From the NCBI GenBank assembly GCA_029279945.1, contig JAJUHK010000006.1, positions 1 to 64,000 on the forward strand: a stretch of 64,000 nucleotides of DNA, given 5' to 3'. Below the pieces are notes generated by a model. The model saw only the letters and a list, made by a program, of their open reading frames with translations. It was not told where the DNA came from and did not search any database. The position numbers were made by a program, and so were the translations under genes. The DNA is from Pseudidiomarina indica (GTDB lineage: Bacteria; Pseudomonadota; Gammaproteobacteria; Enterobacterales; Alteromonadaceae). Shown one piece after another: positions 18,471 to 26,634 of the stretch (position 1 is the first letter of the stretch; the number at the start of each line of letters is the position of its first letter).

Positions 18471-20663
18471 TTAGTTTGCCTCCAACAGTTGCAGTGCCGA
18501 AGCGACAATTTGTGCCGTAGATGGGAGCACATGGTAAGCAGCTTTACCTAGTGGAATAAAACTATCTTCAGCATTCAACCGAACAATGTTAAAGCGAGCC
18601 GGATGACGCTCGTGCAAGACGGTAAAGAGCTCTTCACTGAGCGACCCGCGGCGACGACATTCATCCACAATTAAAATGCGTGAACATTCACCAAGTGCTG
18701 CTACCAATGGCTCAACATGTAGTGGCACTAAGCAGCGCAAATCAATCACTCGTACTGAGTAACCTTGCGCTGCGAGCTGGGCTTCGGCTTGGCGGCTCAA
18801 GTAATAGCCATTACCGTAAGAAATAATGGCTAAGTCGGTGCCATCACCGTAGACACTTGGTTCGCCCAGAGCAGGTAATGGCTCGGTCACTGCAGGATAA
18901 TCCGCCAGCCATAGGCCATCACCGGTTTCGTGCAAATCACGAGTCATATACAGGGCTATAGGCTCTAACATAATGACGACGCGTTGTTCACGGGCAGCTA
19001 AGTCAACGGCTTGGCGCATCAATAATGCACCATCACGGCCGTTGGACGGGCACAACACGATCACGCCGGGAATATCACGGAATACTGCAAACGAGTTGTC
19101 GTTGTGGAAATGTCCACCAAAGCCGCGCTGATATGCAAGACCTGCGATACGAATCACCATTGGATTGGTGTACTGACCGTTGGAGAAAAACGACAATGTT
19201 GCCGCTTCGCCGCGAATCTGGTCTTCAGCGTTATGCACATAAGCTAAAAACTGAATTTCAGGGATTGGAATAAACCCTTGTTGCGCCATCCCAATGGCTA
19301 ATCCGAGAATACTTTGTTCATCCAGCAAGGTGTTGATCACACGATTGGGGCCAAATGCCTCAAACAAATGCTGAGTCACATGGTATACCCCGCCTTTTTT
19401 ACCAATATCCTCACCGCACAACACGGTGTTGGGGTATTGTGCCATGATATCGTGCAGCGCAAGGTTAATAAGTTTCGCCAGATGTTGTGGCTTACCTGCA
19501 TTGTGTTTATCCCAAGCAAACAACTTATCGCGAGTAGCGCCTTGTACAGGAACAGGTGGTGGTAGCTCACGCGTTGGCGGCACAATGGAGGCCATCACTT
19601 GTTCTGCAGTTTCTAGTTTAGGCCGCTGGGCAGCCTGCTCAGCAACCCGAGCAATGCGCTGTTGTTGCTGTTGAATATACTGACTAAGTGTGTGATGGGT
19701 AAATAAGCCACGGCTAATGAGGGCGGCGCAGCTATGCCGCAATGGATCACGTTGAGCATCGGTTGCTATGGCTTCCTTACTACGATAGGCGACCTCAGCG
19801 TCGGCACCAGCGTGACCAAATAATCGTACAGTGTGCAGATGAAGTACAGCTGGGCGTCGACGGGTGCGCACGTAATCAGCCGCAGCGCAAGCCACTGCAT
19901 AGGTGTCATCAAGATCACTGCCATCAGCCGTGAAGTATTTGAGTTCTGAGTGTTGGCTCAATTGGTGCTGAATCCAACCTTTCGGGGTATGCGTAGAAAT
20001 CCCTAAACCATTATCTTCACAGACCAGTAACAATGGCATGGGGACGCTTTGGTACGCAGCCCAGCAGGCTGCGTTGATGGCGCCTACTGCGGTTGAATGG
20101 TTGGCTGAAGCATCACCAAAACTACAGATAGCGATGGCATCTTGCGGCCATGTGCCGACGTGATTCAGGCGTTCGGATAGGCCGATCGCGTAGGCTGTTC
20201 CCATTGCTTTGGGAAGGTGAGAAGCAATCGTACTGGTTTGCGGTGGAATATTTAATTGGAGGCTGCCAAGAACTTTGTGACGACCGGCAGAAATCGGGTC
20301 ATCGGCCGACGCAGCGAAACTAAGCAATAAATCGTAAATCGGGGTAGAACCGGGCAATTGCTTCGCCCGCTGAATAAAAAATGCGCCGCTGCGATAATGC
20401 AAAAATGCCGGGTCAGTAACGCGTAGTGCTTTAGCAACCGCGGCATTGGCTTCGTGACCGGAACTACCAATGGTGTAAAAACTTTGCCCTTGCGCTTGCA
20501 TTAGGCGCGATTGCAGATCGAGTAAGCGGCTCCACAATTGAGATTCGAATAAATCAAATAACTCGACGTCGGTGAGCGTCCCAGCAGCAGAACCTGCCGG
20601 GAGCTGTTGCGCTTCAAGTTGTTGGATAAACTCCGCTAACCACGGGTGCATTGCTGCAGCCAT
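18471..20663 (-). CDS. Fused alpha/beta E1 component of a thiamine-diphosphate 2-oxoacid dehydrogenase
   Basis: 730 residues. The N-terminal half (about 1-350) is E1-alpha-like: 'YTIGSSGHEANAAVAKAL', then the ThDP/Mg motif starting FGDASANHS and ending CEDNG (the usual GDG is GDA here). The C-terminal half (about 390-730) is E1-beta-like: 'LCGEDIGKKGGVYHVTQHL', 'PIPEIQFLAY', 'IDLRCLVPL' and 'VDECRRRGSLSEEL'. GGAGG lies 8 bases before the chosen ATG. No E2 or E3 genes are nearby. It resembles branched-chain 2-oxoacid or acetoin-type E1, but the substrate cannot be told. Confidence 0.85.
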   Translation of the reverse strand: MAAAMHPWLAEFIQQLEAQQLPAGSAAGTLTDVELFDLFESQLWSRLLDLQSRLMQAQGQSFYTIGSSGHEANAAVAKALRVTDPAFLHYRSGAFFIQRAKQLPGSTPIYDLLLSFAASADDPISAGRHKVLGSLQLNIPPQTSTIASHLPKAMGTAYAIGLSERLNHVGTWPQDAIAICSFGDASANHSTAVGAINAACWAAYQSVPMPLLLVCEDNGLGISTHTPKGWIQHQLSQHSELKYFTADGSDLDDTYAVACAAADYVRTRRRPAVLHLHTVRLFGHAGADAEVAYRSKEAIATDAQRDPLRHSCAALISRGLFTHHTLSQYIQQQQQRIARVAEQAAQRPKLETAEQVMASIVPPTRELPPPVPVQGATRDKLFAWDKHNAGKPQHLAKLINLALHDIMAQYPNTVLCGEDIGKKGGVYHVTQHLFEAFGPNRVINTLLDEQSILGLAIGMAQQGFIPIPEIQFLAYVHNAEDQIRGEAATLSFFSNGQYTNPMVIRIAGLAYQRGFGGHFHNDNSFAVFRDIPGVIVLCPSNGRDGALLMRQAVDLAAREQRVVIMLEPIALYMTRDLHETGDGLWLADYPAVTEPLPALGEPSVYGDGTDLAIISYGNGYYLSRQAEAQLAAQGYSVRVIDLRCLVPLHVEPLVAALGECSRILIVDECRRRGSLSEELFTVLHERHPARFNIVRLNAEDSFIPLGKAAYHVLPSTAQIVASALQLLEAN

Positions 20664-20690
20664 TGGAACACCTCCTACGCTGTGACGAAA

Positions 20691-21866
20691 TTAACTAAAC
20701 GCCTGTAGGCCAGTTTGAGCACGGCCTAAAATCAGCGCGTGCACATCGTGTGTCCCTTCGTAGGTGTTGACCGCTTCTAAGTTCATGACGTGACGGATCA
20801 CGTGGAATTCGTCTGCAATACCATTACCCCCGTGCATGTCGCGGGCAAGACGTGCAATGTCAAGCGCTTTACCACAGGAGTTACGCTTGATGAGTGAAAT
20901 CGTCTCAGGTGGGAGTTGCTCTAAATCCATTAAGCGACCCGCTTGTAAACAAGCCAATAAGCCAATGCTAATTTCAGTTTGCATGTCGGCCAATTTCTTT
21001 TGAATTAACTGAGTCGCTGCTAGCGGGCGATTAAACTGGTGGCGATCGAGGGTGTATTGGCGCGCTGCGTGCCAGCAGAACTCGGCGGCGCCTAAGGCTC
21101 CCCACGCGATACCATAACGGGCTTTGTTTAGGCAACCAAATGGTCCTTTTAAGCCACTGACGTTAGGTAATAAAGCGGTTTCTGGCACTTCCACATTGTC
21201 CATCACAATTTCACCAGTAATGGAGGCGCGTAACGAGAATTTGCCTTCAATTTTTGGTGCGGATAAGCCAGGCATTCCTTTTTCTAAAATAAAGCCACGG
21301 ATGTCACCGTCTAATTTCGCCCACACGACAAATACGTCGGCAATTGGCGAGTTGGTGATCCACATTTTTGTGCCATTAAGCAGATAACCATTGCCAGTCT
21401 TTTTCGCCGTGGTGCGCATACTAGCAGGGTCAGAACCTGCATCAGGTTCGGTGAGACCAAAGCAACCAACCCATTCACCGCTGGCTAGTTTAGGCAAATA
21501 TTTCATGCGTTGCTCTTCGGTGCCGTAAGCGTAAATGGGGTGCATCACAAGGCTGGACTGTACGCTCATCGCGCTGCGATAGCCGCTATCGACGCGCTCA
21601 ACTTCACGTGCGATCAGGCCGTAGCAGACGTAATTTACTTCGGCGCAGCCATATTTCTCGGGCAAGGTTGCACCAAGTAAACCTAATTCACCTAATTCAG
21701 TCATGATCTCCCGATCAAAGCGCTCCTCGCGGTTGGCGGTCAGTACGCGCGGCATAAGTTTTTCTTGGCAGTACTGGTGGGCGGTATCGCGAATCATGCG
21801 CTCTTCTTCAGTGAGCATGGATGAAAACTGGAATGGGTCTTGCCAATCGAAAGGGTAACGAGCCAT
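20691..21866 (-). CDS. gcdH: Glutaryl-CoA dehydrogenase
   Basis: 391 residues from the ATG preceded by GGAG. The frame extends to 21926, but that extra stretch is a signal-like artefact of the promoter region. An FAD acyl-CoA dehydrogenase that oxidises and decarboxylates glutaryl-CoA to crotonyl-CoA in lysine/tryptophan breakdown. GCDH-type features: 'FDWQDPFQF' start, '[36 protein letters not shown]', '[14 protein letters not shown]', '[14 protein letters not shown]', and the catalytic Glu E370 in '[12 protein letters not shown]'. It is divergent from the LysR gene, its probable regulator. Confidence 0.93.
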   Translation of the reverse strand: MARYPFDWQDPFQFSSMLTEEERMIRDTAHQYCQEKLMPRVLTANREERFDREIMTELGELGLLGATLPEKYGCAEVNYVCYGLIAREVERVDSGYRSAMSVQSSLVMHPIYAYGTEEQRMKYLPKLASGEWVGCFGLTEPDAGSDPASMRTTAKKTGNGYLLNGTKMWITNSPIADVFVVWAKLDGDIRGFILEKGMPGLSAPKIEGKFSLRASITGEIVMDNVEVPETALLPNVSGLKGPFGCLNKARYGIAWGALGAAEFCWHAARQYTLDRHQFNRPLAATQLIQKKLADMQTEISIGLLACLQAGRLMDLEQLPPETISLIKRNSCGKALDIARLARDMHGGNGIADEFHVIRHVMNLEAVNTYEGTHDVHALILGRAQTGLQAFS

Positions 21867-21988
21867 GGGGAACACTCCGTATGCTAAGTAAATCGCAGAT
21901 AAAGTAGTTAGCAAAGATAGTACCACTTTACCTTGTAATAATATAAAGTTAAATCATATAAAAACTAGAATAGGTATAGTTTAAAACT

Positions 21989-22846
21989 ATGGACTGGCGG
22001 CAACTCAATTATTTTGTGGCAGTGTATGAGCAAGGCAGTATCAGTGGTGCGGCACGTGTCAGCCAAGTTGCTCAACCTTCGGTATCCACCGCGCTGCGGC
22101 GCCTAGAACAGGAACTGGGTACGGAGTTATTTGTGCGTCAACCGCGTGGCGTGACACCAACCGCTGAAGGTGATCGCTTATACAGTGAGGCTGGGCGGTT
22201 ATTAGGACAATTGCAATCACTCAAAGCGTCGTTTCGGCAACAAGTCAAACGCGTCCAATTTCGATTAGGGTTGATCCGTGCTTTGGGCGTTGAACGCATG
22301 AGTCAATTGTTGCGCGAATTTAGTGCTGGAGTAGATGGCTTAGAGCTGCATTTGGTCGAGCCAGAGCAGCCTGCTGATGCCCGCATTATTACACCCAAAA
22401 TGCTCAAGGCGGGCGAACAGTTTCTACCCATATGGACGGACAAATTTTTAGTCGCCATGCCCCATGGTCATCCGTTAGCGTTAAAATCAAGTATACAACT
22501 ACACGATTTTAATGCTGTCGCACTCATTAAGCGCACGCCCTGTGAGGCTTGGTCACAACTTTATCCCGAACTGATTCAGCATGGTATCCAACCCGATATA
22601 CGAGCTGATATCCAAACCATTGAATATGCGCTCGGGCTGGTTTCTGCGGGTGTTGGGATCGCGTTGGTACCAAACTTCGACGTACTCTATGAGCGTCAGG
22701 ACGTGGTATTACGGCCGCTAGCAGATATCAAACTGCAGCGCACCATAGGCTTGGCTTACCCGCACGCTAAAGTGGGGTGTTCACCGGCCCTCGATTGGCT
22801 GCGCGAAGTGTGCCGGCAGCGGGCTAGCGTGCGCGTAACCAGTTAA
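21989..22846 (+). CDS. LysR-family transcriptional regulator
   Basis: 285 residues. The N-terminal winged helix-turn-helix (about 1-60: 'FVAVYEQGSISGAARVSQVAQPSVSTALRRLEQELGTELFVRQPRGVTPTAEG') is followed by a periplasmic-binding-like effector domain. It is divergently transcribed from gcdH with 122 bases between start codons, the classical layout of a LysR regulator and its target. The effector may be glutarate or glutaryl-CoA, by inference only. Its stop overlaps that of the converging ferredoxin gene by four bases. Confidence 0.92.
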   Translation: MDWRQLNYFVAVYEQGSISGAARVSQVAQPSVSTALRRLEQELGTELFVRQPRGVTPTAEGDRLYSEAGRLLGQLQSLKASFRQQVKRVQFRLGLIRALGVERMSQLLREFSAGVDGLELHLVEPEQPADARIITPKMLKAGEQFLPIWTDKFLVAMPHGHPLALKSSIQLHDFNAVALIKRTPCEAWSQLYPELIQHGIQPDIRADIQTIEYALGLVSAGVGIALVPNFDVLYERQDVVLRPLADIKLQRTIGLAYPHAKVGCSPALDWLREVCRQRASVRVTS

Positions 22847-23037
22847 TCGGCGACGAGCACCATGCACTCAATGGGGCAGACCGGGATACAAGCCGGCTCA
22901 TCATAAAACCCAACACATTCGGTGCACTTATTGGGATCGACTTCATAATGTTCTTTACCCATTGAGATCGCTTCATTTGGGCACTCAGGCACACACATAT
23001 CGCAGTTAATACAATCACTTTCAATGATGACTGGCAT
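22843..23037 (-). CDS. yfhL: YfhL-type 2[4Fe-4S] ferredoxin
   Basis: 64 residues (short). Two cluster motifs: C9-x2-C12-x2-C15-x3-C19, and C38-x2-C41-x8-C50-x3-C54, where the long second spacing is characteristic of the Alvin/YfhL class. It starts inside the last codons of trhP (17-base overlap), so it is co-expressed with it. In E. coli YfhL is reported to support TrhP in tRNA hydroxylation. Here the genes are directly linked. Confidence 0.92.
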   Translation of the reverse strand: MPVIIESDCINCDMCVPECPNEAISMGKEHYEVDPNKCTECVGFYDEPACIPVCPIECMVLVAD

Positions 23038-24352
23038 CGGTTACCTCCACGACAGGAATATTTGCTGGCGCTTGCACCAGTTTGATCAGCATACTTACCT
23101 CTGCTTCTGCTGGGGTAAGGGCGACCGGGAGAGTGGCTTGCACTTGGCGGCCAGCACCGGCGGCTCGAGCTAGCGATTGATTCTTATCGTCGCGCAAATC
23201 GGTTAGCTGGAATTGAATGTTGCCAGAGGGTTTCATCAAAATTAATTGATCCCCCACTGCAAATGCGTTTTTGACATCAATCACTGCCTCGGTGCCCGTT
23301 TGGCTCAGCACTTCACCGACCAACAGTTGTTGACCTTGGCTGTGGCTGGTTTCGTAGTTTTGGGTTTCGCTTGGCACGTGGCGGCGTAAAAAGCCTTCGG
23401 TGAAGCCCCGGTTAGCCATGCCTTCTAATTCGTGCAAGAGCGCAGGGTTAAATGGCTTGCCGGCCAGTGCGTCATCAATTGCTTGGCGGTATACTTGAGC
23501 TGTCCGCGCCACGTAATAAGGTGATTTGGTGCGGCCTTCAATTTTGAGTGAATGCACCCCCATACGGGTGAGAGCTTCGACGTGTTGAATGCCGCGCAAG
23601 TCCTTAGAGTTCATAATGTAGGTGCCATGGAGATCTTCATCCATCAGCATATACTCGCCTGGGCGCTGCGGTTCAGTTAGCAATACCGGGGTATCGATGG
23701 GATTGAATTGTCCCACGTCGTCTTCAGCAGCAGCGTGCACTTGATAAGGCCAGCGACAGGAGTTGGTGCAGGCACCTTGGTTAGGATCGCGCTTGTTAAA
23801 ATACCCCGACAATAAGCACCGGCCTGAATACGCCATGCATAGTGCACCGTGTACAAAAACTTCTAATTCAATGTCGGGGCAGCGTTCACGAATTTCGGCA
23901 ATTTCACGCACTTCCAGTTCCCGTGACAGAATCACCCGTTCGATGCCTTGTTGCTGCCAGAATTTAACCGCAGCCCAATTAACGGTGTTCGCTTGCACAC
24001 TAAGATGTAACGCTTGCTCAGGGAAGTGAGTGCGCAGCAGCATCACGATGCCAGGGTCAGACACAATCAAGGCATCTGGTTTTAGCGCTACCACTGGTTT
24101 CATGTCCTCAACAAAGGTTACTAGTTTTGCGTTATGGGGGGCAATATTGACGACCACATAGAATCTTTTGCCCAATGCGTGGACTTCGCTAATACCTTGC
24201 GCTAAGCGAGGGAGATCAAACTCGTTGTTGCGAACCCGCAAGCTATAGCGAGGTTGGCCAGCATAGACGGCATCAGCGCCATATGCGAATGCCAGACGCA
24301 TAGCTTTCAAGCTACCGGCTGGACTGAGTAATTCAGGTCGGGGTAGTGACAT
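23021..24352 (-). CDS. trhP: tRNA U34 hydroxylase TrhP (YegQ, U32 family)
   Basis: 443 residues. Makes 5-hydroxyuridine at tRNA position 34 without O2, with prephenate as the oxygen source in E. coli. The U32 signature is 'LEVFVHGALCMAYSGRCLLS', followed by 'GACTNSCRWPY' whose cysteines with the first pair would hold an Fe-S cluster. 'ELLSPAGSLKAMRLAFAYGADAVY' opens the protein. An almost ideal FNR-dependent promoter lies upstream (24402-24443), and the ferredoxin gene overlaps the 3' end. Older annotations call it a peptidase. Confidence 0.92.
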   Translation of the reverse strand: MSLPRPELLSPAGSLKAMRLAFAYGADAVYAGQPRYSLRVRNNEFDLPRLAQGISEVHALGKRFYVVVNIAPHNAKLVTFVEDMKPVVALKPDALIVSDPGIVMLLRTHFPEQALHLSVQANTVNWAAVKFWQQQGIERVILSRELEVREIAEIRERCPDIELEVFVHGALCMAYSGRCLLSGYFNKRDPNQGACTNSCRWPYQVHAAAEDDVGQFNPIDTPVLLTEPQRPGEYMLMDEDLHGTYIMNSKDLRGIQHVEALTRMGVHSLKIEGRTKSPYYVARTAQVYRQAIDDALAGKPFNPALLHELEGMANRGFTEGFLRRHVPSETQNYETSHSQGQQLLVGEVLSQTGTEAVIDVKNAFAVGDQLILMKPSGNIQFQLTDLRDDKNQSLARAAGAGRQVQATLPVALTPAEAEVSMLIKLVQAPANIPVVEVTDASHH

Positions 24353-24401
24353 AACACCTTCGTAAATACTGCTTTAACAGAAAGTAATGGATTGACCGGG
24401 T

Positions 24402-24443
24402 ATTTTATACCATGCCACATGTCACATAATTGATGTAGATCAA
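24402..24443 (-). promoter_or_regulatory. Predicted FNR-activated promoter of trhP-yfhL
   Basis: TTGATCTACATCAA (minus strand, 24443-24430) matches all ten FNR consensus positions. TATAAAAT lies at 24409-24402. Its TAAAAT hexamer is centred about 32 bases downstream of the box centre, the spacing of a class II (-41.5) FNR promoter. The leader to the trhP ATG at 24352 would be about 40 bases. The box overlaps the narL stop codon. Confidence 0.7.
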
Positions 24444-25099
24444 TTCTTATCCGTGAGCTGCTCTTGGTTGACCATCCATACCGCAGCTTCAACGCGCGAA
24501 CGCAGCCCCAACTTCTTCAATAAATGTTTCACATGCACCTTCACGGTACCGTCAGAAATATCGAGTTCACGGGCAATAAGTTTGTTACTCATGCCTTTGG
24601 CGATGAGTTCTAAAATTTCACGCTCACGATTGGTCAGCGTGTCGAGCTTGCTCGCTGTTGGCGCGCTGGGCCGGCGTAACGCTGTGGCGAGAACTTCGGT
24701 GATCGCTTCGCTCAGCACCATTTTTCCTTCGATGGCACGGACGATTTGTTCCAATAGCAATTCTGGATCCATATCTTTGAGCAAGTAGCCATCAGCGCCA
24801 TGAGTGATGGCAGCAACGACGTCTTCATCTGCGTCTGATACAGTTAACATGACAATGCGTGAGGTAACCCCTTGGTCACGCATACGTTTGAGCGTTTCAA
24901 TGCCATCCATGCCTTGCATGTTTAAATCAAGGATAATGAGATCAGGATCGAGTTCTTCTGCCTTGATGAGGGCATCAGCGCCATTACTGCACTCAGCGAT
25001 AACCGTCAGGTTGTCTGCCAGAGAAATTAGTTGTTTTAAGCCTTTCCGTAGTAGTGGATGGTCATCGACCAGCATAATAGTCGCCGGGCTGTCAGACAT
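24440..25099 (-). CDS. narL: Nitrate/nitrite response regulator NarL-type
   Basis: 219 residues. Receiver domain with phospho-acceptor D58 (LIILDLNMQGMDG), D12-D13 acid pocket and K108-region 'YLLKDMDPELLLEQI'. The C-terminal LuxR-type helix-turn-helix ('LTNREREILELIAKGMSNKLIARELDISDGTVKVHVKHLLKKL') is as in NarL/NarP. The partner kinase narX is nearby, but the oppositely oriented narK separates the two. It likely controls nitrate-responsive genes including narK. I see no clean NarL 7-2-7 site here. Confidence 0.9.
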   Translation of the reverse strand: MSDSPATIMLVDDHPLLRKGLKQLISLADNLTVIAECSNGADALIKAEELDPDLIILDLNMQGMDGIETLKRMRDQGVTSRIVMLTVSDADEDVVAAITHGADGYLLKDMDPELLLEQIVRAIEGKMVLSEAITEVLATALRRPSAPTASKLDTLTNREREILELIAKGMSNKLIARELDISDGTVKVHVKHLLKKLGLRSRVEAAVWMVNQEQLTDKN

Positions 25100-25151
25100 A
25101 ACGAACTCCTTGGTGATGCGGATGTTGCTCTTACACAGAGATATTTACCAT

Positions 25152-25168
25152 ACATTGTTACACAATGT
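25152..25168. promoter_or_regulatory. Perfect 7-3-7 inverted repeat between narL and narK
   Basis: ACATTGT-TAC-ACAATGT lies in the 219-base gap between the divergent narL and narK, 53 bases from the narL start. The symmetry suggests an operator. It does not match FNR (TTGAT-N4-ATCAA) or NarL heptamers, so the protein that binds it is unknown. Confidence 0.4.
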
Positions 25169-25318
25169 GAGGGCACAAAGTAAAGCTTAGCGCAAACTAT
25201 CTCTTTTGGGGTAATTGCTAGTGCCACTTCTGCTTTAGTTATTATCACTCCCGCTGAATTGTCGTGATGCTTGTCTTGGCGCATAGTGAATAGTATCCAG
25301 ACCAGCCTGAGGTGAGTT

Positions 25319-26629
25319 GTGAATACCGTCCGAGCGTCTTCAACTGTTGATCAAGCAACAGCAATCAACCTGATTGTTGGTATGACGCTGTGGATGAGCC
25401 TCAGTGTATTGGTCGTACAGCTATTTACCGTTGACGCTGGGTTTAGTTTTGCACAACTGTACCGGCTGTTAGCTATTTCAGGGTTAAGCGCGACTGCATG
25501 GCATTTTATATTCTTCTGGTTGGGTGAACGAGCGATGCAGGCGCGCTTTATTTATGCCAGCACAGCGGTATTGCTGATTCCTGCTGGCGCGATGATTTGG
25601 TTGCTGAACCATCCACCACTGTCATATACCAGTTTGCAGTGGTTGGCCGTGGCTTGCGGTATTGGTGGTGCACAATTTATTGCCTTTGCCCAAACCGATA
25701 AAATTGACCACAGCGCACTAGGTTGGACCTTGGCGGTGAACGTTGGCGTTGCCGGCGTCGGGATAGTCGTTGCGCAAGCCGTGTTACCACTTTTTTCAAG
25801 TTTCAGATGGTCGGGTGTGCTGCCGTGGACTACTATCCACGGTAGTGGGGATATTGTCGGTGTGATCGCACCGGGTACCTCGTTGTACTTAGCAAACCAT
25901 GGCTGGTTGGTTGTGTTTGCTGTGGTGATTGCCTCTATCGCTTGGCGCTATACCGCCAACCGTCAACCGGTGAAGACCTTTCATGCTGACTTGCTGGCGC
26001 CGCACTCACCGTATCGCGCTATATTACGTAATAAACATACGTGGCTCATGACCTTACTCTATGTCATGGCGTTTGGCTCCTTTATTGGGTTTGCCATGAC
26101 GTTCCCATTGGGTTTGCAAACCTTTAGTACCAGTTATGCACCAAGCGCATTAACCTACGCATGGATTGGTCCGTTGCTCGGAGTGCTGGCACGGCCACTC
26201 GGTGGTTGGATAGCGGATGCTTTTGGTGGGGCGAAAGTAACATTATGGTGTGCAGTGGTGTTAGCGGTAAGCTGTATTATTGCGGGAGTCATTACCTATC
26301 AAGCTAGTCACAGCGCGTTGCCAGAACAATGGTTCTTAGGCTATTTACTGACGTTTTTAGTTATCTTCATGGCTACCGGTGCCGCAAGTAGCGCGATTTT
26401 CCGTAGTGCCAGTGTGGTATTGCCATTCGAACAATTGCCGCTGGCATTACGTTGGTTAACAGCAGTCGCCACTACGGGAGCAGCATATATTCCAGCGTTG
26501 TGGTACGTGAACAGCAGCTTAGCAACACCCGCCTATGCCCTATTTGGATTTGCATTGTTCTACGTAGTCTGTGTGGTGCTAGTGGCGTGGATGTACCTAC
26601 GACCCCATAGTGAATTCTATAACCCGTGA
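25319..26629 (+). CDS. narK: NarK-type nitrate/nitrite MFS transporter
   Basis: 436 residues from a GTG start with GAGGTGA just upstream. About twelve membrane helices. NNP-family marks are a nitrate-signature-like stretch 'VAVNVGVAGVGIVVAQAVLP' (with N near the middle) and 'GPLLGVLARPLGGWIADAFGGAKVTLW' in the second half. It moves nitrate in or exchanges it for nitrite. It is transcribed opposite to narL and narX, which flank it. No nitrate reductase genes are in the window. Confidence 0.85.
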   Translation: MNTVRASSTVDQATAINLIVGMTLWMSLSVLVVQLFTVDAGFSFAQLYRLLAISGLSATAWHFIFFWLGERAMQARFIYASTAVLLIPAGAMIWLLNHPPLSYTSLQWLAVACGIGGAQFIAFAQTDKIDHSALGWTLAVNVGVAGVGIVVAQAVLPLFSSFRWSGVLPWTTIHGSGDIVGVIAPGTSLYLANHGWLVVFAVVIASIAWRYTANRQPVKTFHADLLAPHSPYRAILRNKHTWLMTLLYVMAFGSFIGFAMTFPLGLQTFSTSYAPSALTYAWIGPLLGVLARPLGGWIADAFGGAKVTLWCAVVLAVSCIIAGVITYQASHSALPEQWFLGYLLTFLVIFMATGAASSAIFRSASVVLPFEQLPLALRWLTAVATTGAAYIPALWYVNSSLATPAYALFGFALFYVVCVVLVAWMYLRPHSEFYNP

Positions 26630-26634
26630 CTGCG

